DNA of 64,000 bases from a bacterium UBP2_UBA2255 (GTDB taxonomy: Bacteria; Edwardsbacteria; AC1; EtOH8). Where the stretch lies: NCBI GenBank assembly GCA_002347565.1, contig DDXR01000049.1:42743-106742 (forward strand), in the 5' to 3' direction. The position numbers and the translations under genes are program-made. Positions 18,628-28,120 of the stretch are shown one piece after another (position 1 is the stretch's first letter; each line of letters starts with the position of its first letter). The notes beneath the pieces were generated by a model. The model was not told the origin of the DNA, made no database searches, and saw only the letters and a program-made list of their open reading frames with translations.

Positions 18628-19911
18628 ATGCCATTCCCCAGGATCGGCGCCCACCTGCGAAACATCCTGCTGCTCGGCGGCGGCACGGTGCTGGGTCAGG
18701 CGCTGGCGGTCGGGGCGATGCCGGTCGTCACCCGGATGTACCGGCCGGACCAGCTGGGCCAGCTGGGGCTGTTCCTGTCGTTCCTGGGTTTCGCCGGGAT
18801 CGCGGTGACCCTGCGCCTCGAGATGGCGATCGCCTCGGAAACCAGCCAGCGCAGCGCCGATTACCTGCTGGCGATCTCGTTCGCCATGGCCCTGCCGGTG
18901 TCCGTGCTGGCCGGGCTGGTCCAGCTGCTGATGATCAAGTGCGACATCCTGTCGTACGGGAGCCTGCCGGCCTGGACCGCAGCCGCGATGGCGGCGACGC
19001 TGGCGGCAACGGGCGTGTTCGTGTCCCTGCGGTATTGGTTCGTCCGGCAGCAGCGGTTCGCCGAGATCAGCCGGGCGATGGTCGCGCAGGGCGCGGCGCG
19101 GGCGGTCGTCCCGATCGCGCTCGGCGCGGCGGGCTGTGGCTGGATCGGCCTGCTGGCTGGTGAAATTGCGGGGCGCGCGATGGGCCTGTACCGGATGCTG
19201 GTCCTGGCCTGGCCGAGGCTGGCGGACGTGGTCCGCGGCTGGGACCGGACCGAGGCCGCCGCGGTGCTGGGGCGCAACGTCAAATTGCCGTTGATCGGCC
19301 TGCCGTCGTCGTTGCTGGACGCGCTGGCCGCGGCGCTGCCATTGCCGCTGATCGCCAGCCTGCACGGGATGGAGGCGGCGGGCCAGTTTCTGCTGGTGCA
19401 CCGGCTGGCCGCGCTTCCGGCGGGACTGGTGATCGCCAGTGTCAGCGACGTTTACCACCCGGTGCTCGCCCAGACCCACCGCGACCAGCCGGCGTTGCTG
19501 CGGCCGACCGTATTGCGGATCGCCGGGCGGATGCTCCTGGTCGCCAGCGCGATCTATCTGCCGCTTTGCGCGGCGGCGCCGGCGATGTTCGCCCCGCTGT
19601 TCGGCAGCCAGTGGGCCAGGGCCGGCGTGATCATGGCGATCGTCGCCCCGGTTCATCTCGCAGCCCTGACGGTCAGCCCCCTCAGCCGGGTCCTGTACAT
19701 CGTTGATCGGATCGAATACAAACTGGTGTTCGATGTGTTCAGCTTATTGGTGCCGGTCGTCAGCCTGTATGGATTCCATCTGATGGGATGGGGCCTCTAC
19801 CGGTGTTTGGCCGTGTACAGCGTGCTGCATCTCTGCTCCAGCTGCATCTACTTCGGACTGATATGGAAGGCCAGCGGCAGCGCCTGCCCCGGGGGAGCGC
19901 CCCGGTGCTGA
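18628..19911 (+). CDS. Polysaccharide flippase (Wzx-like), copy 2
   Basis: 427 aa, about 12 hydrophobic helices. The N-terminus 'GGGTVLGQALAVGAMPVVTRMYRPDQLGQLGLF' has the MATE/Wzx pattern of flippases with a 'TRxYxPxxxG' segment. It translocates lipid-linked glycans across the inner membrane. It differs clearly from the first flippase at 6849 and has the GC-rich composition of its neighbours. The downstream polymerase gene starts within its last codons (overlap at 19905-19911). Confidence 0.85.
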   Translation: MPFPRIGAHLRNILLLGGGTVLGQALAVGAMPVVTRMYRPDQLGQLGLFLSFLGFAGIAVTLRLEMAIASETSQRSADYLLAISFAMALPVSVLAGLVQLLMIKCDILSYGSLPAWTAAAMAATLAATGVFVSLRYWFVRQQRFAEISRAMVAQGAARAVVPIALGAAGCGWIGLLAGEIAGRAMGLYRMLVLAWPRLADVVRGWDRTEAAAVLGRNVKLPLIGLPSSLLDALAAALPLPLIASLHGMEAAGQFLLVHRLAALPAGLVIASVSDVYHPVLAQTHRDQPALLRPTVLRIAGRMLLVASAIYLPLCAAAPAMFAPLFGSQWARAGVIMAIVAPVHLAALTVSPLSRVLYIVDRIEYKLVFDVFSLLVPVVSLYGFHLMGWGLYRCLAVYSVLHLCSSCIYFGLIWKASGSACPGGAPRC

Positions 19912-21272
19912 CGAGGATCACGGCGGCCGCGGCGGTGTCCGCGTACGCCGCAACATTCGCCTGGGCCTACGGTGCCCATGTCGCGCCATACTATGCATTC
20001 TGGGGGCTGGACAGCCGGGCGATACCGTCCCCGTTCCTGGCGCTGTCGGTGATGCTGGCCGTTGCGCCGGCGCTCTGGCTGCCGAGGGGGATCGGCAGGC
20101 CGTCGCTGCTGCTGTTCCTCGTGCAGTATCTGGTGCTTTTCGTGCCTGGGTGCTTCGTGCTGTACCAGACGTCGGCCCCGGTGCTGGCGCCGGCGGCATC
20201 GGCCCGGCTGCTGCTGGTGATGTTCGCCGGCCTGACGGTGATGCAGGCGTTCTACCTGCTGCCGACGGTGGCGCTGCCCCGCCCGGCCATTCCGCCGCGC
20301 GCCTACACGGCCCTGTTCTCATCGCTGACGGCCGGCCTGATGCTGTACGTGCTGTCGCAGTACGGGTCCAACTTCGCGATTACGGATTTCCGCGGCATCT
20401 ACGCCGTCCGCCAGGCGCTGGCAGAGCGCATGGGAGGAGGCCCGGTGCTGGCCGGGCAATACGCGATCATGTGGCTGTCCGGATTCTGCCTGCCGGCGGC
20501 GATGGCATTCGGTCTGCAGACCCGGCGGCTCCCGCTGCTGATCGCGGCTGCCGCCGGGTACGTGGCCCTGTACGGCATCGCCGGGAACAAGCTGACGCTC
20601 CTGGCCATCGTCTTCATCCCCGCGCTCCACTGCTGGGCGCGGTGGGCCGCCCGGGCTGCGGTGCCCGCGTTCGCCGCCGGCATCACCCTGTTGCTGGCCG
20701 CGCCAGCCGCGCTGCCCGCGCTGCGGCTGGAGCCCCTGGGCCGGTGGTTCGTCGCGGTCGTGCACCAGCGCATTTTCAGCATTCCGTCGCTGCTGATCGC
20801 CCAGTATCACGGCTTTTTTGAGGGCCATCCCTTGACCTATTTTTCGCACATCCGGGGCATCCACCTGGTGGTGCCATTCCCGTTCGGGATGGACCTTTCC
20901 CGGACGGTCGGCCTGCACTACTACGGTGAGCTGGTCGGTTCCAACGCCAATTTCTGGGCAGGCGACGGGCTGGCAGGTTTCGGGATGCCCGGCGTGATCC
21001 TGATGTCGCTGGCGTGCGGCCTGTTGTTCTGGGCCTTCGACAGTGTGGCGCGCGGCCTCAAGCCGGGTTTTGTGATGGCGGCTGCCGGATTCGCCGCGGC
21101 GTCCTTCGCCAACATCCCCCTGCCGACCCTGGTGCTGAGCGGCGGATTCGGCCTGCTGCTCCTCGCACTTTGGCTGCTGCCGCGGGAGGGCATGTACGCG
21201 TCGCTCTGGCAGACCGCTGCGGCCGGGGACCCGCCCCTTGCGCACGGCACCGCCGGACGGGGGCAACGCTGA
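19905..21272 (+). CDS. Oligosaccharide repeat-unit polymerase-like membrane protein (Wzy-like), copy 2
   Basis: 455 aa from GTG 19905, which has GGGGGAG 8 bp upstream; an ATG at 19863 inside the flippase gene is a weaker option. It has roughly 11-12 hydrophobic helices. A 'IRGIHLVVPFPFGMD' loop and a 'GSNANFWAGDGLAGFGMPGV' loop near the C-terminus resemble the periplasmic region of EpsG/Wzy-like polymerases. It overlaps the flippase gene upstream and asnB downstream (TGATG), so the three genes are tightly coupled. Identification is by topology and context rather than strong motifs. Confidence 0.7.
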   Translation: MLTRITAAAAVSAYAATFAWAYGAHVAPYYAFWGLDSRAIPSPFLALSVMLAVAPALWLPRGIGRPSLLLFLVQYLVLFVPGCFVLYQTSAPVLAPAASARLLLVMFAGLTVMQAFYLLPTVALPRPAIPPRAYTALFSSLTAGLMLYVLSQYGSNFAITDFRGIYAVRQALAERMGGGPVLAGQYAIMWLSGFCLPAAMAFGLQTRRLPLLIAAAAGYVALYGIAGNKLTLLAIVFIPALHCWARWAARAAVPAFAAGITLLLAAPAALPALRLEPLGRWFVAVVHQRIFSIPSLLIAQYHGFFEGHPLTYFSHIRGIHLVVPFPFGMDLSRTVGLHYYGELVGSNANFWAGDGLAGFGMPGVILMSLACGLLFWAFDSVARGLKPGFVMAAAGFAAASFANIPLPTLVLSGGFGLLLLALWLLPREGMYASLWQTAAAGDPPLAHGTAGRGQR

Positions 21273-23248
21273 TGTGCGGCATTCTGGGTCTGATCCAGCG
21301 GCCCGACCGGGCGGTCGACGTCGGCCGGTTCGCGGAATCCCTGCAGTCGATGCGCCACCGCGGGCCCGATGGCGAGGGCATCTACCTGCTGAACTCGGCC
21401 TCCGGCGCCGGCGCAGCCTGGGCTGGCAGCGACACCGATCCCCGGCTCCGGCTGCCGGCGGTGGCCGGTGCCGCCGGCAGCCGGGCCAATATCGCGCTGG
21501 GGCACCGCCGCCTGGCGATCATCGACCTGTCCCCCTCGGGCCATCAGCCGATGGCCAGCCGGGACCGCCGGCAGTGGATCGTCCTGAACGGTGAGGTTTA
21601 CAATTACCGCGAATTGCGGAGCGAGCTGCGCGGCCGCGGCCATTCCTTCGTGTCATCATCCGATACCGAGGTCGTGCTGGCCGCCTACCGGGAGTGGGGG
21701 CCGCTGTCGGTCGGGCGGTTCGTGGGGATGTTCGCCCTGGCGATCATCGACATCCCGCGGCGCGCTGTTTTCCTAGCGCGCGATCATTTCGGCATCAAGC
21801 CGCTCTACTACGCATTCGACGGCCGGCAGCTGGCGTTCGCATCCGAGATCGGGCCGCTGCTGCGGCTGCGCGGCGGGCGGCCCCGGATCGATCCCCGGCG
21901 CACCTACGAATACCTGCGGTACAACCTGTCGGACTACGGCGATGCCACCATGTTCCAGGGGATCTCCCAGTTGCCGACGGCGAGCACCATGGAGCTGTCC
22001 TGGGAGGACATGCGGCTGTCCGGGCCGACCGCCTACTGGCGGATCGACGGCGTTGCGCCGAGCGACATCGGCCGGCCGGAGGCGGCGCGCGAGCTGCGGC
22101 GGCTGCTCGAGGAGAGCGTCGGGTACCATCTCCGAAGCGATGTGCCGGTCGGATCGTGCCTGTCCGGCGGCCTGGACTCCAGCGCCATCGTCGCCATGAT
22201 GCGCCAGCGCCTCGGGCCGCGGCGGTCGATCCAGACGTTCAGCTACGTCAGCGATGACCGCCTGTTGTCCGAGGAACGCTACATCGACATGGTCAACGGC
22301 GCCAACGCCTGCGTCCCCCACAAGACGACGATCTCACCGGACGAGCTGGCCAGGGACCTGGACAGCTTGATCCGGGTGCAGGAGCTGCCGTTCATGAGCA
22401 CCAGCATCTACGCCCAGTACCGGGTCTTCCGGCTGGCGGGTGAATGCGGCATCAAGGTGATGCTGGACGGGCAGGGAGCGGATGAGCTGTTCGCTGGCTA
22501 CCTCAACCTGCTGGGGGCCAGGATCACGGCGCTGCTGGCCGGCCGCGACTGGTCCGGGGCCCGGCGGCTGTGTCGCGCGGTGCCGCTGAACATGGGCGGC
22601 TATCGCTTCGGCATGCTGGCGACAGCGCTCGGCCGGCTGGCGCCGGCCAGGCTCCATGGCCAGATGATGGCGGCGGCCGGGCAGCCGATCTGGCCGTCAT
22701 GGCTGAACCCCGGATGGTTCGCCGAACGGGGCGTGGCGGCGGCGCCCCGGGCTTATGGGCGGGGGAGACAGGCGCTGCGCGAGGAGCTGCGACTGGCGAT
22801 CGAGCAGGCGAGCCTCCCCAACCTGCTGCGCTTCGAGGACCGGAATTCAATGGCCCATTCGATCGAAAGCCGAGTTCCGTTCTGCAACCACCGGCTGGCG
22901 GAGTTCGCTTTCTCGCTGCCCGATGATTACCTGATCGACGGCAGCGGGACGACCAAGGCGATCCTCAAGCAGAGCCTGGGGGGGGTGCTGCCGGAGGAGA
23001 TCCTCAACCGGGAGAAGGTCGGGTTCGCCGTGCCGGAGCGCCGCTGGGCGGTGCAGCTGGCCCCGTGGATCGAGCGCATCCTGGCCGGCGCCCACGACGA
23101 TGGATTTCCGATGCTCGATCTGCCCAAGGTCAGGAAAACCGTGCGGCGGCAGATGGAGGACGGACGCCGACACCTGCTGGGGGAGAGCTGGCGGATCGTG
23201 CTTTTCATCCGCTGGGCGGCGATCTGGGGCGCCGATGTCGCTGCCTGA
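21272..23248 (+). CDS. asnB: Asparagine synthase (glutamine-hydrolysing), AsnB family
   Basis: 658 aa. Translation starts MCGILG, which puts the catalytic Cys2 of the class II glutaminase domain at the N-terminus and fixes the start. 'RHRGPDGEG', 'ALGHRRLAIIDLSPSGHQPM' and 'LNGEVYNYREL' follow. The C-terminal synthetase domain has the PP-loop 'GSCLSGGLDSSAI' (near residue 300) and 'MLDGQGADELFAGY'. AsnB-like enzymes in polysaccharide clusters are thought to amidate sugar acids or amino-acid substituents rather than to supply asparagine. That role is inferred here from context only. Confidence 0.92.
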   Translation: MCGILGLIQRPDRAVDVGRFAESLQSMRHRGPDGEGIYLLNSASGAGAAWAGSDTDPRLRLPAVAGAAGSRANIALGHRRLAIIDLSPSGHQPMASRDRRQWIVLNGEVYNYRELRSELRGRGHSFVSSSDTEVVLAAYREWGPLSVGRFVGMFALAIIDIPRRAVFLARDHFGIKPLYYAFDGRQLAFASEIGPLLRLRGGRPRIDPRRTYEYLRYNLSDYGDATMFQGISQLPTASTMELSWEDMRLSGPTAYWRIDGVAPSDIGRPEAARELRRLLEESVGYHLRSDVPVGSCLSGGLDSSAIVAMMRQRLGPRRSIQTFSYVSDDRLLSEERYIDMVNGANACVPHKTTISPDELARDLDSLIRVQELPFMSTSIYAQYRVFRLAGECGIKVMLDGQGADELFAGYLNLLGARITALLAGRDWSGARRLCRAVPLNMGGYRFGMLATALGRLAPARLHGQMMAAAGQPIWPSWLNPGWFAERGVAAAPRAYGRGRQALREELRLAIEQASLPNLLRFEDRNSMAHSIESRVPFCNHRLAEFAFSLPDDYLIDGSGTTKAILKQSLGGVLPEEILNREKVGFAVPERRWAVQLAPWIERILAGAHDDGFPMLDLPKVRKTVRRQMEDGRRHLLGESWRIVLFIRWAAIWGADVAA

Positions 23249-24509
23249 TGGGGGCCGCCTGGTCGCGGCACCGCGGCGCTCCCCGATCCGCGTCGCCGTA
23301 CTGACCGAGACCTTTGCCAAGGGCATGGGCTATGCTGGCAGCATGCTGCCGAAGTACCTTGCCCGGCTCGGGGCCGACGTCCACGTCATCACCATGGACC
23401 TGTCGCCGTACCATTCCCTCGCCGAGTTCCAGCAGATCTACGGCGGGATCACCGGCGCCGACGCCATCAAGCCCGGCACGGTCGAGCGATACGATGGCTA
23501 TCACCTTCATGTGCTGGGGCACGCCCGGGTGATGGGATACATGCGGATGGTGGGGCTGGGGCCGGTGATCGCCGAGCTCAGGCCGGATGTCGTTCAGACC
23601 TTCGCCGCCATCGGGCCGATCCCGATGGATGCGGCCCTGCTGCGGCTCCGGTTCGGCTACAAGCTGTTCACCGGAAACCACACCACGGCATCGGTGTTCC
23701 CGCTGGCGCAGGCGGCCCTGCCCTGCTGGCACCGCCGGCGGCTGCAGTGCCTCGCCCTGCGCAGCGCCCCCGGGCGCGTGATCAGCTGGTTCACCGAGCG
23801 CTGCTACGGCGCCACCGTCGACTGCGGGGAGGTCGCGGTCAAGTTCTTCGGCGTCCCGCGCCGAAAACTGACCGTCTGCCCGCTGGGCGTCGACAGCGAG
23901 GTATTCCACCCGGCGCCGGTGGCGGAAGGCGCTGAACGAGCCGCCCTGCGGCGGGAACTCGGGTTCGCAGACCACGAGATCGTCTGCATCTACACCGGCC
24001 GCTTCACCGAAGCCAAGAACCCGGCGCTGCTGGCCGAGGCCGTCGCCCGGCTGGCGCGGCAGGGCCGGCCATTCCGCGGGCTCTTCCTTGGGAGCGGCCC
24101 CCAGCAGGAACGGTTGCAGGGCAGCCCGGCCTGTTCGGTGCTGCCGTTCCGGCCGGTCAACGAGCTCGGCAGGTACTTCCGGGCCAGCGAGATCGGCGTC
24201 TGGCCCACCCAGGAATCGACCTCGATGCTGGATGCGGCCGCCTGCGGTCTGCCGATCGTTGTCAACGACACGCTGCAGGCCGGGGAACGGGTCGAGGGGA
24301 ACGGGCTGCGCTACCGGTTGAACGACCTTGACGACCTGGTCGCTGCGCTGCGCCGGCTGGAGGATCCAGCGCTGCGGTCCCGGCTGGGTTCAGCGGGAGC
24401 CGAGAAGATGCGGCGGGAGTACAGCTGGGAGAGCATCGCCCGCAGGCGCCTCGCGGATTACCAACGGGCGCTCGAACCGCAGCCGGCCGCATGCGCCGGA
24501 ACCGAATAG
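23235..24509 (+). CDS. GT4-family glycosyltransferase
   Basis: 424 aa from an ATG that overlaps the asnB end by 14 bp. 'VAVLTETFAKGMGYAGSMLPKYLARLGADVHVIT' is the GT-B N-terminal donor loop region, and 'PDVVQTF' lies in the acceptor domain. 'CIYTGRFTEAKNPALLAEAV' opens the C-terminal domain, and the nucleotide-sugar motif is the acidic 'TQESTSMLDAAACGLPIVVND'. The final Glu of the usual E-x7-E is replaced by Asp (SMLDAA), which is tolerated in the family. The sugar is unknown. Confidence 0.85.
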   Translation: MSLPDGGRLVAAPRRSPIRVAVLTETFAKGMGYAGSMLPKYLARLGADVHVITMDLSPYHSLAEFQQIYGGITGADAIKPGTVERYDGYHLHVLGHARVMGYMRMVGLGPVIAELRPDVVQTFAAIGPIPMDAALLRLRFGYKLFTGNHTTASVFPLAQAALPCWHRRRLQCLALRSAPGRVISWFTERCYGATVDCGEVAVKFFGVPRRKLTVCPLGVDSEVFHPAPVAEGAERAALRRELGFADHEIVCIYTGRFTEAKNPALLAEAVARLARQGRPFRGLFLGSGPQQERLQGSPACSVLPFRPVNELGRYFRASEIGVWPTQESTSMLDAAACGLPIVVNDTLQAGERVEGNGLRYRLNDLDDLVAALRRLEDPALRSRLGSAGAEKMRREYSWESIARRRLADYQRALEPQPAACAGTE

Positions 24510-24518
24510 CACGAAGAC

Positions 24519-25295
24519 ATGTTCGTCCGCAACCTGAAGAAAATAGCCAACCGGTTGGGGTTCGAGGTCCGCCGCACGCCCGCGGTGCCCTATGACGACC
24601 AGGCATCAGCCGAGCGGGCCATCGCGGTGGTCGCGCCGTACACCATGCTCCCGTGGGAGCGTCTGGTGACGCTGTACCAGAAGGTGGCCTTTTGCGAGCG
24701 GTCGGGGCTGGACGGCGATTTGGTGGAATGCGGCGTCTGGAAAGGCGGTGCCGCGGCGCTAATGGCCCTGGCCAACATCGAATTGGGCCGAACGCGGCGC
24801 CACCTCCACCTGTTTGATTCGTTCCAAGAGATCTGCGCGCCGGATCAGGCGGTCGACGGCGAGCAAGCGGTGCGTGAGGCGCGCCGTCACGGCAGCGACT
24901 GCCTGGGCCAGCTCCGTCCGGTCACGGGGATCTATGACGCCGTTGGCGGTCCGGGGACCCTTCCCGGGAATCGCCGGCTGCTGGAGCAGGTTGTCGGCTA
25001 TGACCCGGGATTCCTCCACTATCACGCCGGGTGGTTCCAGGAGACCCTGCCCCGGGACGCCCCCGGCATGGGGCCGATCGCGATCCTGCGGCTGGACGGT
25101 GATTGGTACGCTTCCACCAAAACCTGCTTGGCGCACTTGTACGATAAGGTCGTGTCCGGAGGTTTCGTGGTCATCGACGACTACGGCGCCTATCAGGGGT
25201 GCCGACGGGCGGTGGATGAGTTCATGGCGGAACGGCGCGTCAGCGCGTTTCTCCATTACGACGATCGCATCTGCCGGTACTGGGTCAAGCCGTGA
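24519..25295 (+). CDS. TylF/MycF-family O-methyltransferase
   Basis: 258 aa. 'LVECGVWKGGAAALMA' near residue 70 and 'HLFDSFQEICAPD' near 98 are typical of macrocin O-methyltransferase-like enzymes. So are 'ILRLDGDWYASTKTCLAHLYDKV' near 190 and 'FVVIDDYGAYQGCRRAVDEF' near 215, which contain the metal-binding Asp residues. This SAM- and Mg-dependent family methylates sugar hydroxyls, so a glycan modification is the likely role. It starts 9 bp after the previous stop. Confidence 0.88.
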   Translation: MFVRNLKKIANRLGFEVRRTPAVPYDDQASAERAIAVVAPYTMLPWERLVTLYQKVAFCERSGLDGDLVECGVWKGGAAALMALANIELGRTRRHLHLFDSFQEICAPDQAVDGEQAVREARRHGSDCLGQLRPVTGIYDAVGGPGTLPGNRRLLEQVVGYDPGFLHYHAGWFQETLPRDAPGMGPIAILRLDGDWYASTKTCLAHLYDKVVSGGFVVIDDYGAYQGCRRAVDEFMAERRVSAFLHYDDRICRYWVKP

Positions 25296-25351
25296 GCCGG
25301 CGGCGCGCGCCAGGCCGCGGAAGCGGCGGCACCACCAAGCGCGGAGGGACG

Positions 25352-26083
25352 ATGCTCATCCTCAACCTAGGCTGCGGCCTGCGGACCAGCCCGGATCCTG
25401 ATGTCGTCAACATCGACCGCTCGCCGTACCTCAGGATCAAACGGAATTTCCTGTTGCGGCTGCTGGTACCGGTGCTGCTGCGGGGCGAGCGGGCGGAGCG
25501 GTATTCCCGCATCCCGGACAACGTCGTCCTCCATGACCTGCGCCGGGGCATCCCGTTCGGTCCCGATAGTGTCGATGCGGTCTATCATTCGCACCTGCTG
25601 GAGCATCTCTCCCGAGCTGAAGCCGAGCATTTCCTGCTTGAGATCCGACGGGTGCTCAAGCCCGGCGGCATCCAGCGCATCGTTGTCCCCGATCTGGAGC
25701 GATCCTGCCGCCGCTGCCTGTCGCATCTCGCGCGGTGCGACGCAGACCCGTCACAGGCCGGCGAGCACGACCGCTATGTGGCGGCGATCATCGAGCAGTG
25801 CGTCCGCCGCGAGGCCGCCGGAACTGGCCGCCAAGGCCCGCTGCGGCGGTTTGCCGAGAACCTGCTGGTGGGAGACGCCAGCAGGCGGGGCGAGGCCCAC
25901 CAGTGGCTCTACGACCGGGCCAATCTCGCAGCTTTGCTGGCACGCACGGGCTACGTCAATTTCTGCGTGCAGCGCCATGACACCAGCTTGATCCCGGGTT
26001 GGACCAGGTACGGACTGGACGGGGACCACCTGGGGGTCGAGCATCTGACCGATTCGCTGTTCGTCGAAGCGCGCAAGGGGTGA
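25352..26083 (+). CDS. Class I SAM-dependent methyltransferase-like protein
   Basis: 243 aa from the ATG with GGAGGG immediately upstream; an ATG at 25292 lacks such a site. It begins 'LILNLGCGLRTSPDPDVVNIDRS', a degenerate SAM-binding motif I. Next come 'LRRGIPFGPDSVDAVYHSHLLEHLS' and 'LKPGGIQRIVVPDLE', the usual motif II/III segments of glycan methyltransferases with a 'hLEH' acidic loop. The substrate is unknown. It follows the TylF-like gene and precedes a GT4 gene, both likely acting on the same glycan. Confidence 0.82.
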   Translation: MLILNLGCGLRTSPDPDVVNIDRSPYLRIKRNFLLRLLVPVLLRGERAERYSRIPDNVVLHDLRRGIPFGPDSVDAVYHSHLLEHLSRAEAEHFLLEIRRVLKPGGIQRIVVPDLERSCRRCLSHLARCDADPSQAGEHDRYVAAIIEQCVRREAAGTGRQGPLRRFAENLLVGDASRRGEAHQWLYDRANLAALLARTGYVNFCVQRHDTSLIPGWTRYGLDGDHLGVEHLTDSLFVEARKG

Positions 26084-26111
26084 CCGCTTGCCTCAGACGA
26101 GCAGGGCCCCG

Positions 26112-27374
26112 ATGCGGGCGTTGATCCTGAGCACCCACGACAGCGGGGGCGCCGGGATCGCAATCCACCGGCTGCACCGCAGCCTGCTGCGCCGGGGGAT
26201 GTCATCCGCGATGGTAGTCTCGACGAAACGGACAGCGGACGAAACGGTGCTCGAGGCTCCCCGGGGAACGGCATTCTCGCGATGCTCCGCCCTTGCTGTC
26301 AGGGCGGCGTTGCGGCTGGCGACCCGCCAGGATTATCACTTCCAGCAGCAGCTGCTGGAGACGGGCCCGTCCGCCGCGGCGTTGCTGCGGACGCTGCCGT
26401 TCAGGCCGAACGTCATCATCGCCGGTTGGATATCGCGGTTCGTTTCGCCGCGGCTGCTGCGCGAACTGTCTCGGATCAGCGGCGCACCGGTGCTGTGGTA
26501 TCTGATGGACATGGCCCCCCTGACCGGCGGCTGCCATTACGCCTGGGACTGCACCGGCTACCAGCGCAGCTGCGGGAACTGCCCGGCGCTGCCGGTGCGG
26601 CATCCGGGGGACCTCTCCCACCGGATCATGCGCGGCAAGCGGCGGGAGCTGAAGGACTGCGACCTGACCATGGTCGCGGCCAGCGGCCAGCTGCAGCAGC
26701 AGTGCGCCCGATCGAGTCTCTGCCGCGGCAGGAGGGTGGAGCGGATCATGCTGTCGGTCGATCCCGACATCTTCCGTCCCGGCGACCGCCGCCTGGCCAG
26801 GAACGCTGTCGGACTTCCCGCCGCCGGCAAGGTTGTCCTGATCGGGGCCCAGTCGCTGTCGGTGCGCCGCAAAGGAACGGGACAGCTCGTTGACGCGCTC
26901 CGCCGCCTGGGGCCGATGCTCGGGGGCGCGGCCAAGTTGGTGACGATCGCGGCCATCGGTCCGGCCGCGGGACTGCGGGGCATGCTGCCATCGGTATTCG
27001 GTTTCCGGGCGCTCGGGTTCATGCACGGCGACCGGTCGCTGGCGGAGTGCTATCGGGCCGCTGATGTGTTCGTCTGCCCTTCAATCCAGGACTCGGGCCC
27101 CATGATGATAAATGAGGCGATCATGTCGGGCACGCCGGTGGTCTCGTTCGACATCGGCGTGGCGGCCGACTTGGTGGCGACCGGCAGCACCGGCTACCGT
27201 GCTGTTTCGCCGGACGCCCGCGACCTGGCCGCCGGCATCGCGGCGGTGCTTGACCTTGATGCGCCGCGTGCGGACGCAATGGCGGCCCGCTGCCGGGATC
27301 TCGGTTTGCGGATGTGCCATCCCGCGGTCCAGGCCGGGGCATTCCGCGACCTGATGCGGGAGGTGACGGCATGA
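26112..27374 (+). CDS. GT4-family glycosyltransferase (WcaC-like)
   Basis: 420 aa from ATG 26112; TTG 26088 would add eight residues. 'STHDSGGAGIAIHRLHRSLLRRGM' is the glycine-rich donor loop. 'WYLMDMAPLTGGCHYAWDCTGYQRSCGNCPAL' is a Cys-rich segment typical of the WcaC branch. The C-terminal half has 'IGAQSLSVRRKGTGQLVDAL' and 'PSIQDSGPMMINEAIMSGTPVVSFD', where the last Glu of the E-x7-E motif is in 'INEAI' and the first is replaced by Asp. It overlaps the acetyltransferase gene downstream by 4 bp (ATGA). Confidence 0.87.
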   Translation: MRALILSTHDSGGAGIAIHRLHRSLLRRGMSSAMVVSTKRTADETVLEAPRGTAFSRCSALAVRAALRLATRQDYHFQQQLLETGPSAAALLRTLPFRPNVIIAGWISRFVSPRLLRELSRISGAPVLWYLMDMAPLTGGCHYAWDCTGYQRSCGNCPALPVRHPGDLSHRIMRGKRRELKDCDLTMVAASGQLQQQCARSSLCRGRRVERIMLSVDPDIFRPGDRRLARNAVGLPAAGKVVLIGAQSLSVRRKGTGQLVDALRRLGPMLGGAAKLVTIAAIGPAAGLRGMLPSVFGFRALGFMHGDRSLAECYRAADVFVCPSIQDSGPMMINEAIMSGTPVVSFDIGVAADLVATGSTGYRAVSPDARDLAAGIAAVLDLDAPRADAMAARCRDLGLRMCHPAVQAGAFRDLMREVTA

Positions 27375-28120
27375 GCAGCTCCGGCGGCGAAAATGACCGC
27401 GGCTACCGCCTACTTGAATGGGACAGCGGCTTCTTCGGGTTCGGCGTGGCGAGGCTCACGGTGCCGACCGCAGACACCGCCGGGATGGCGGGGATCATTG
27501 ATATGCTCCGGTCCCGCGGGGTGTCGCTCGCCTACTGGGCGACTGATCCGGGTGATGCCGGCGCACAACTGGCGGCTTGCAGCAACGGCGGCTGGCTGGC
27601 AGACGAGAAGGCGACGTACGTGATCGGGCTCCGCGCCCTCCCGCCGGACGGCATCCCGCCGCCGGAGGCCGAGATCAGCGAATACCGGTCGAACGAGGTT
27701 GACGATGCCCTGTACCGCCTGGCGCTCCAGAGCGGCGTCCATTCGCGTTTCCGCATTGATCCCCGTTTCCCCCCGGGGGCCTTCGAACGGCTCTACCGGG
27801 AATGGATGCGGCGGTCGGTCGGCGGGGAGCTGGCCCGAGCCGTGCTGGTGGCGGGACCGGCCGGGCGGATATCGGGGATGCTGACCGTCGGCGAACAGGG
27901 CGGCCGCGGAGACATCGGGCTGGTGGCGGTCGATCAGGCCGCGCGAGGCCGCCATGTCGGGACCTCGCTGGTCCGCGCGGCGTTGAGGTGGTTCGTCGGC
28001 AACGGCTACCAGTCGGCGCAGGTGGTGACCCAGCGGGCCAATGTCCACGCCTGCCGGCTGTATCGGGCGTGCGGATTCGAGATCGAGCAGATCAGGAACG
28101 TCTATCATTTTTGGCTATGA
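27371..28120 (+). CDS. GNAT N-acetyltransferase, WecD/RffC-like
   Basis: 249 aa, start in an ATGA overlap. The N-terminus 'RLLEWDSGFFGFGVARL' is the hallmark of dTDP-fucosamine acetyltransferases (WecD). The GNAT fold is in the second half: 'GDIGLVAVDQAARGRHVGTSLVRAAL' is the acetyl-CoA pyrophosphate loop, and 'VTQRANVHACRLYRACGFEIEQ' the terminal segment. The enzyme acetylates the 4-amino group of dTDP-4-amino-4,6-dideoxy-galactose. The partner aminotransferase is the next gene, also in ATGA overlap, which supports this assignment. Confidence 0.87.
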   Translation: MSSSGGENDRGYRLLEWDSGFFGFGVARLTVPTADTAGMAGIIDMLRSRGVSLAYWATDPGDAGAQLAACSNGGWLADEKATYVIGLRALPPDGIPPPEAEISEYRSNEVDDALYRLALQSGVHSRFRIDPRFPPGAFERLYREWMRRSVGGELARAVLVAGPAGRISGMLTVGEQGGRGDIGLVAVDQAARGRHVGTSLVRAALRWFVGNGYQSAQVVTQRANVHACRLYRACGFEIEQIRNVYHFWL

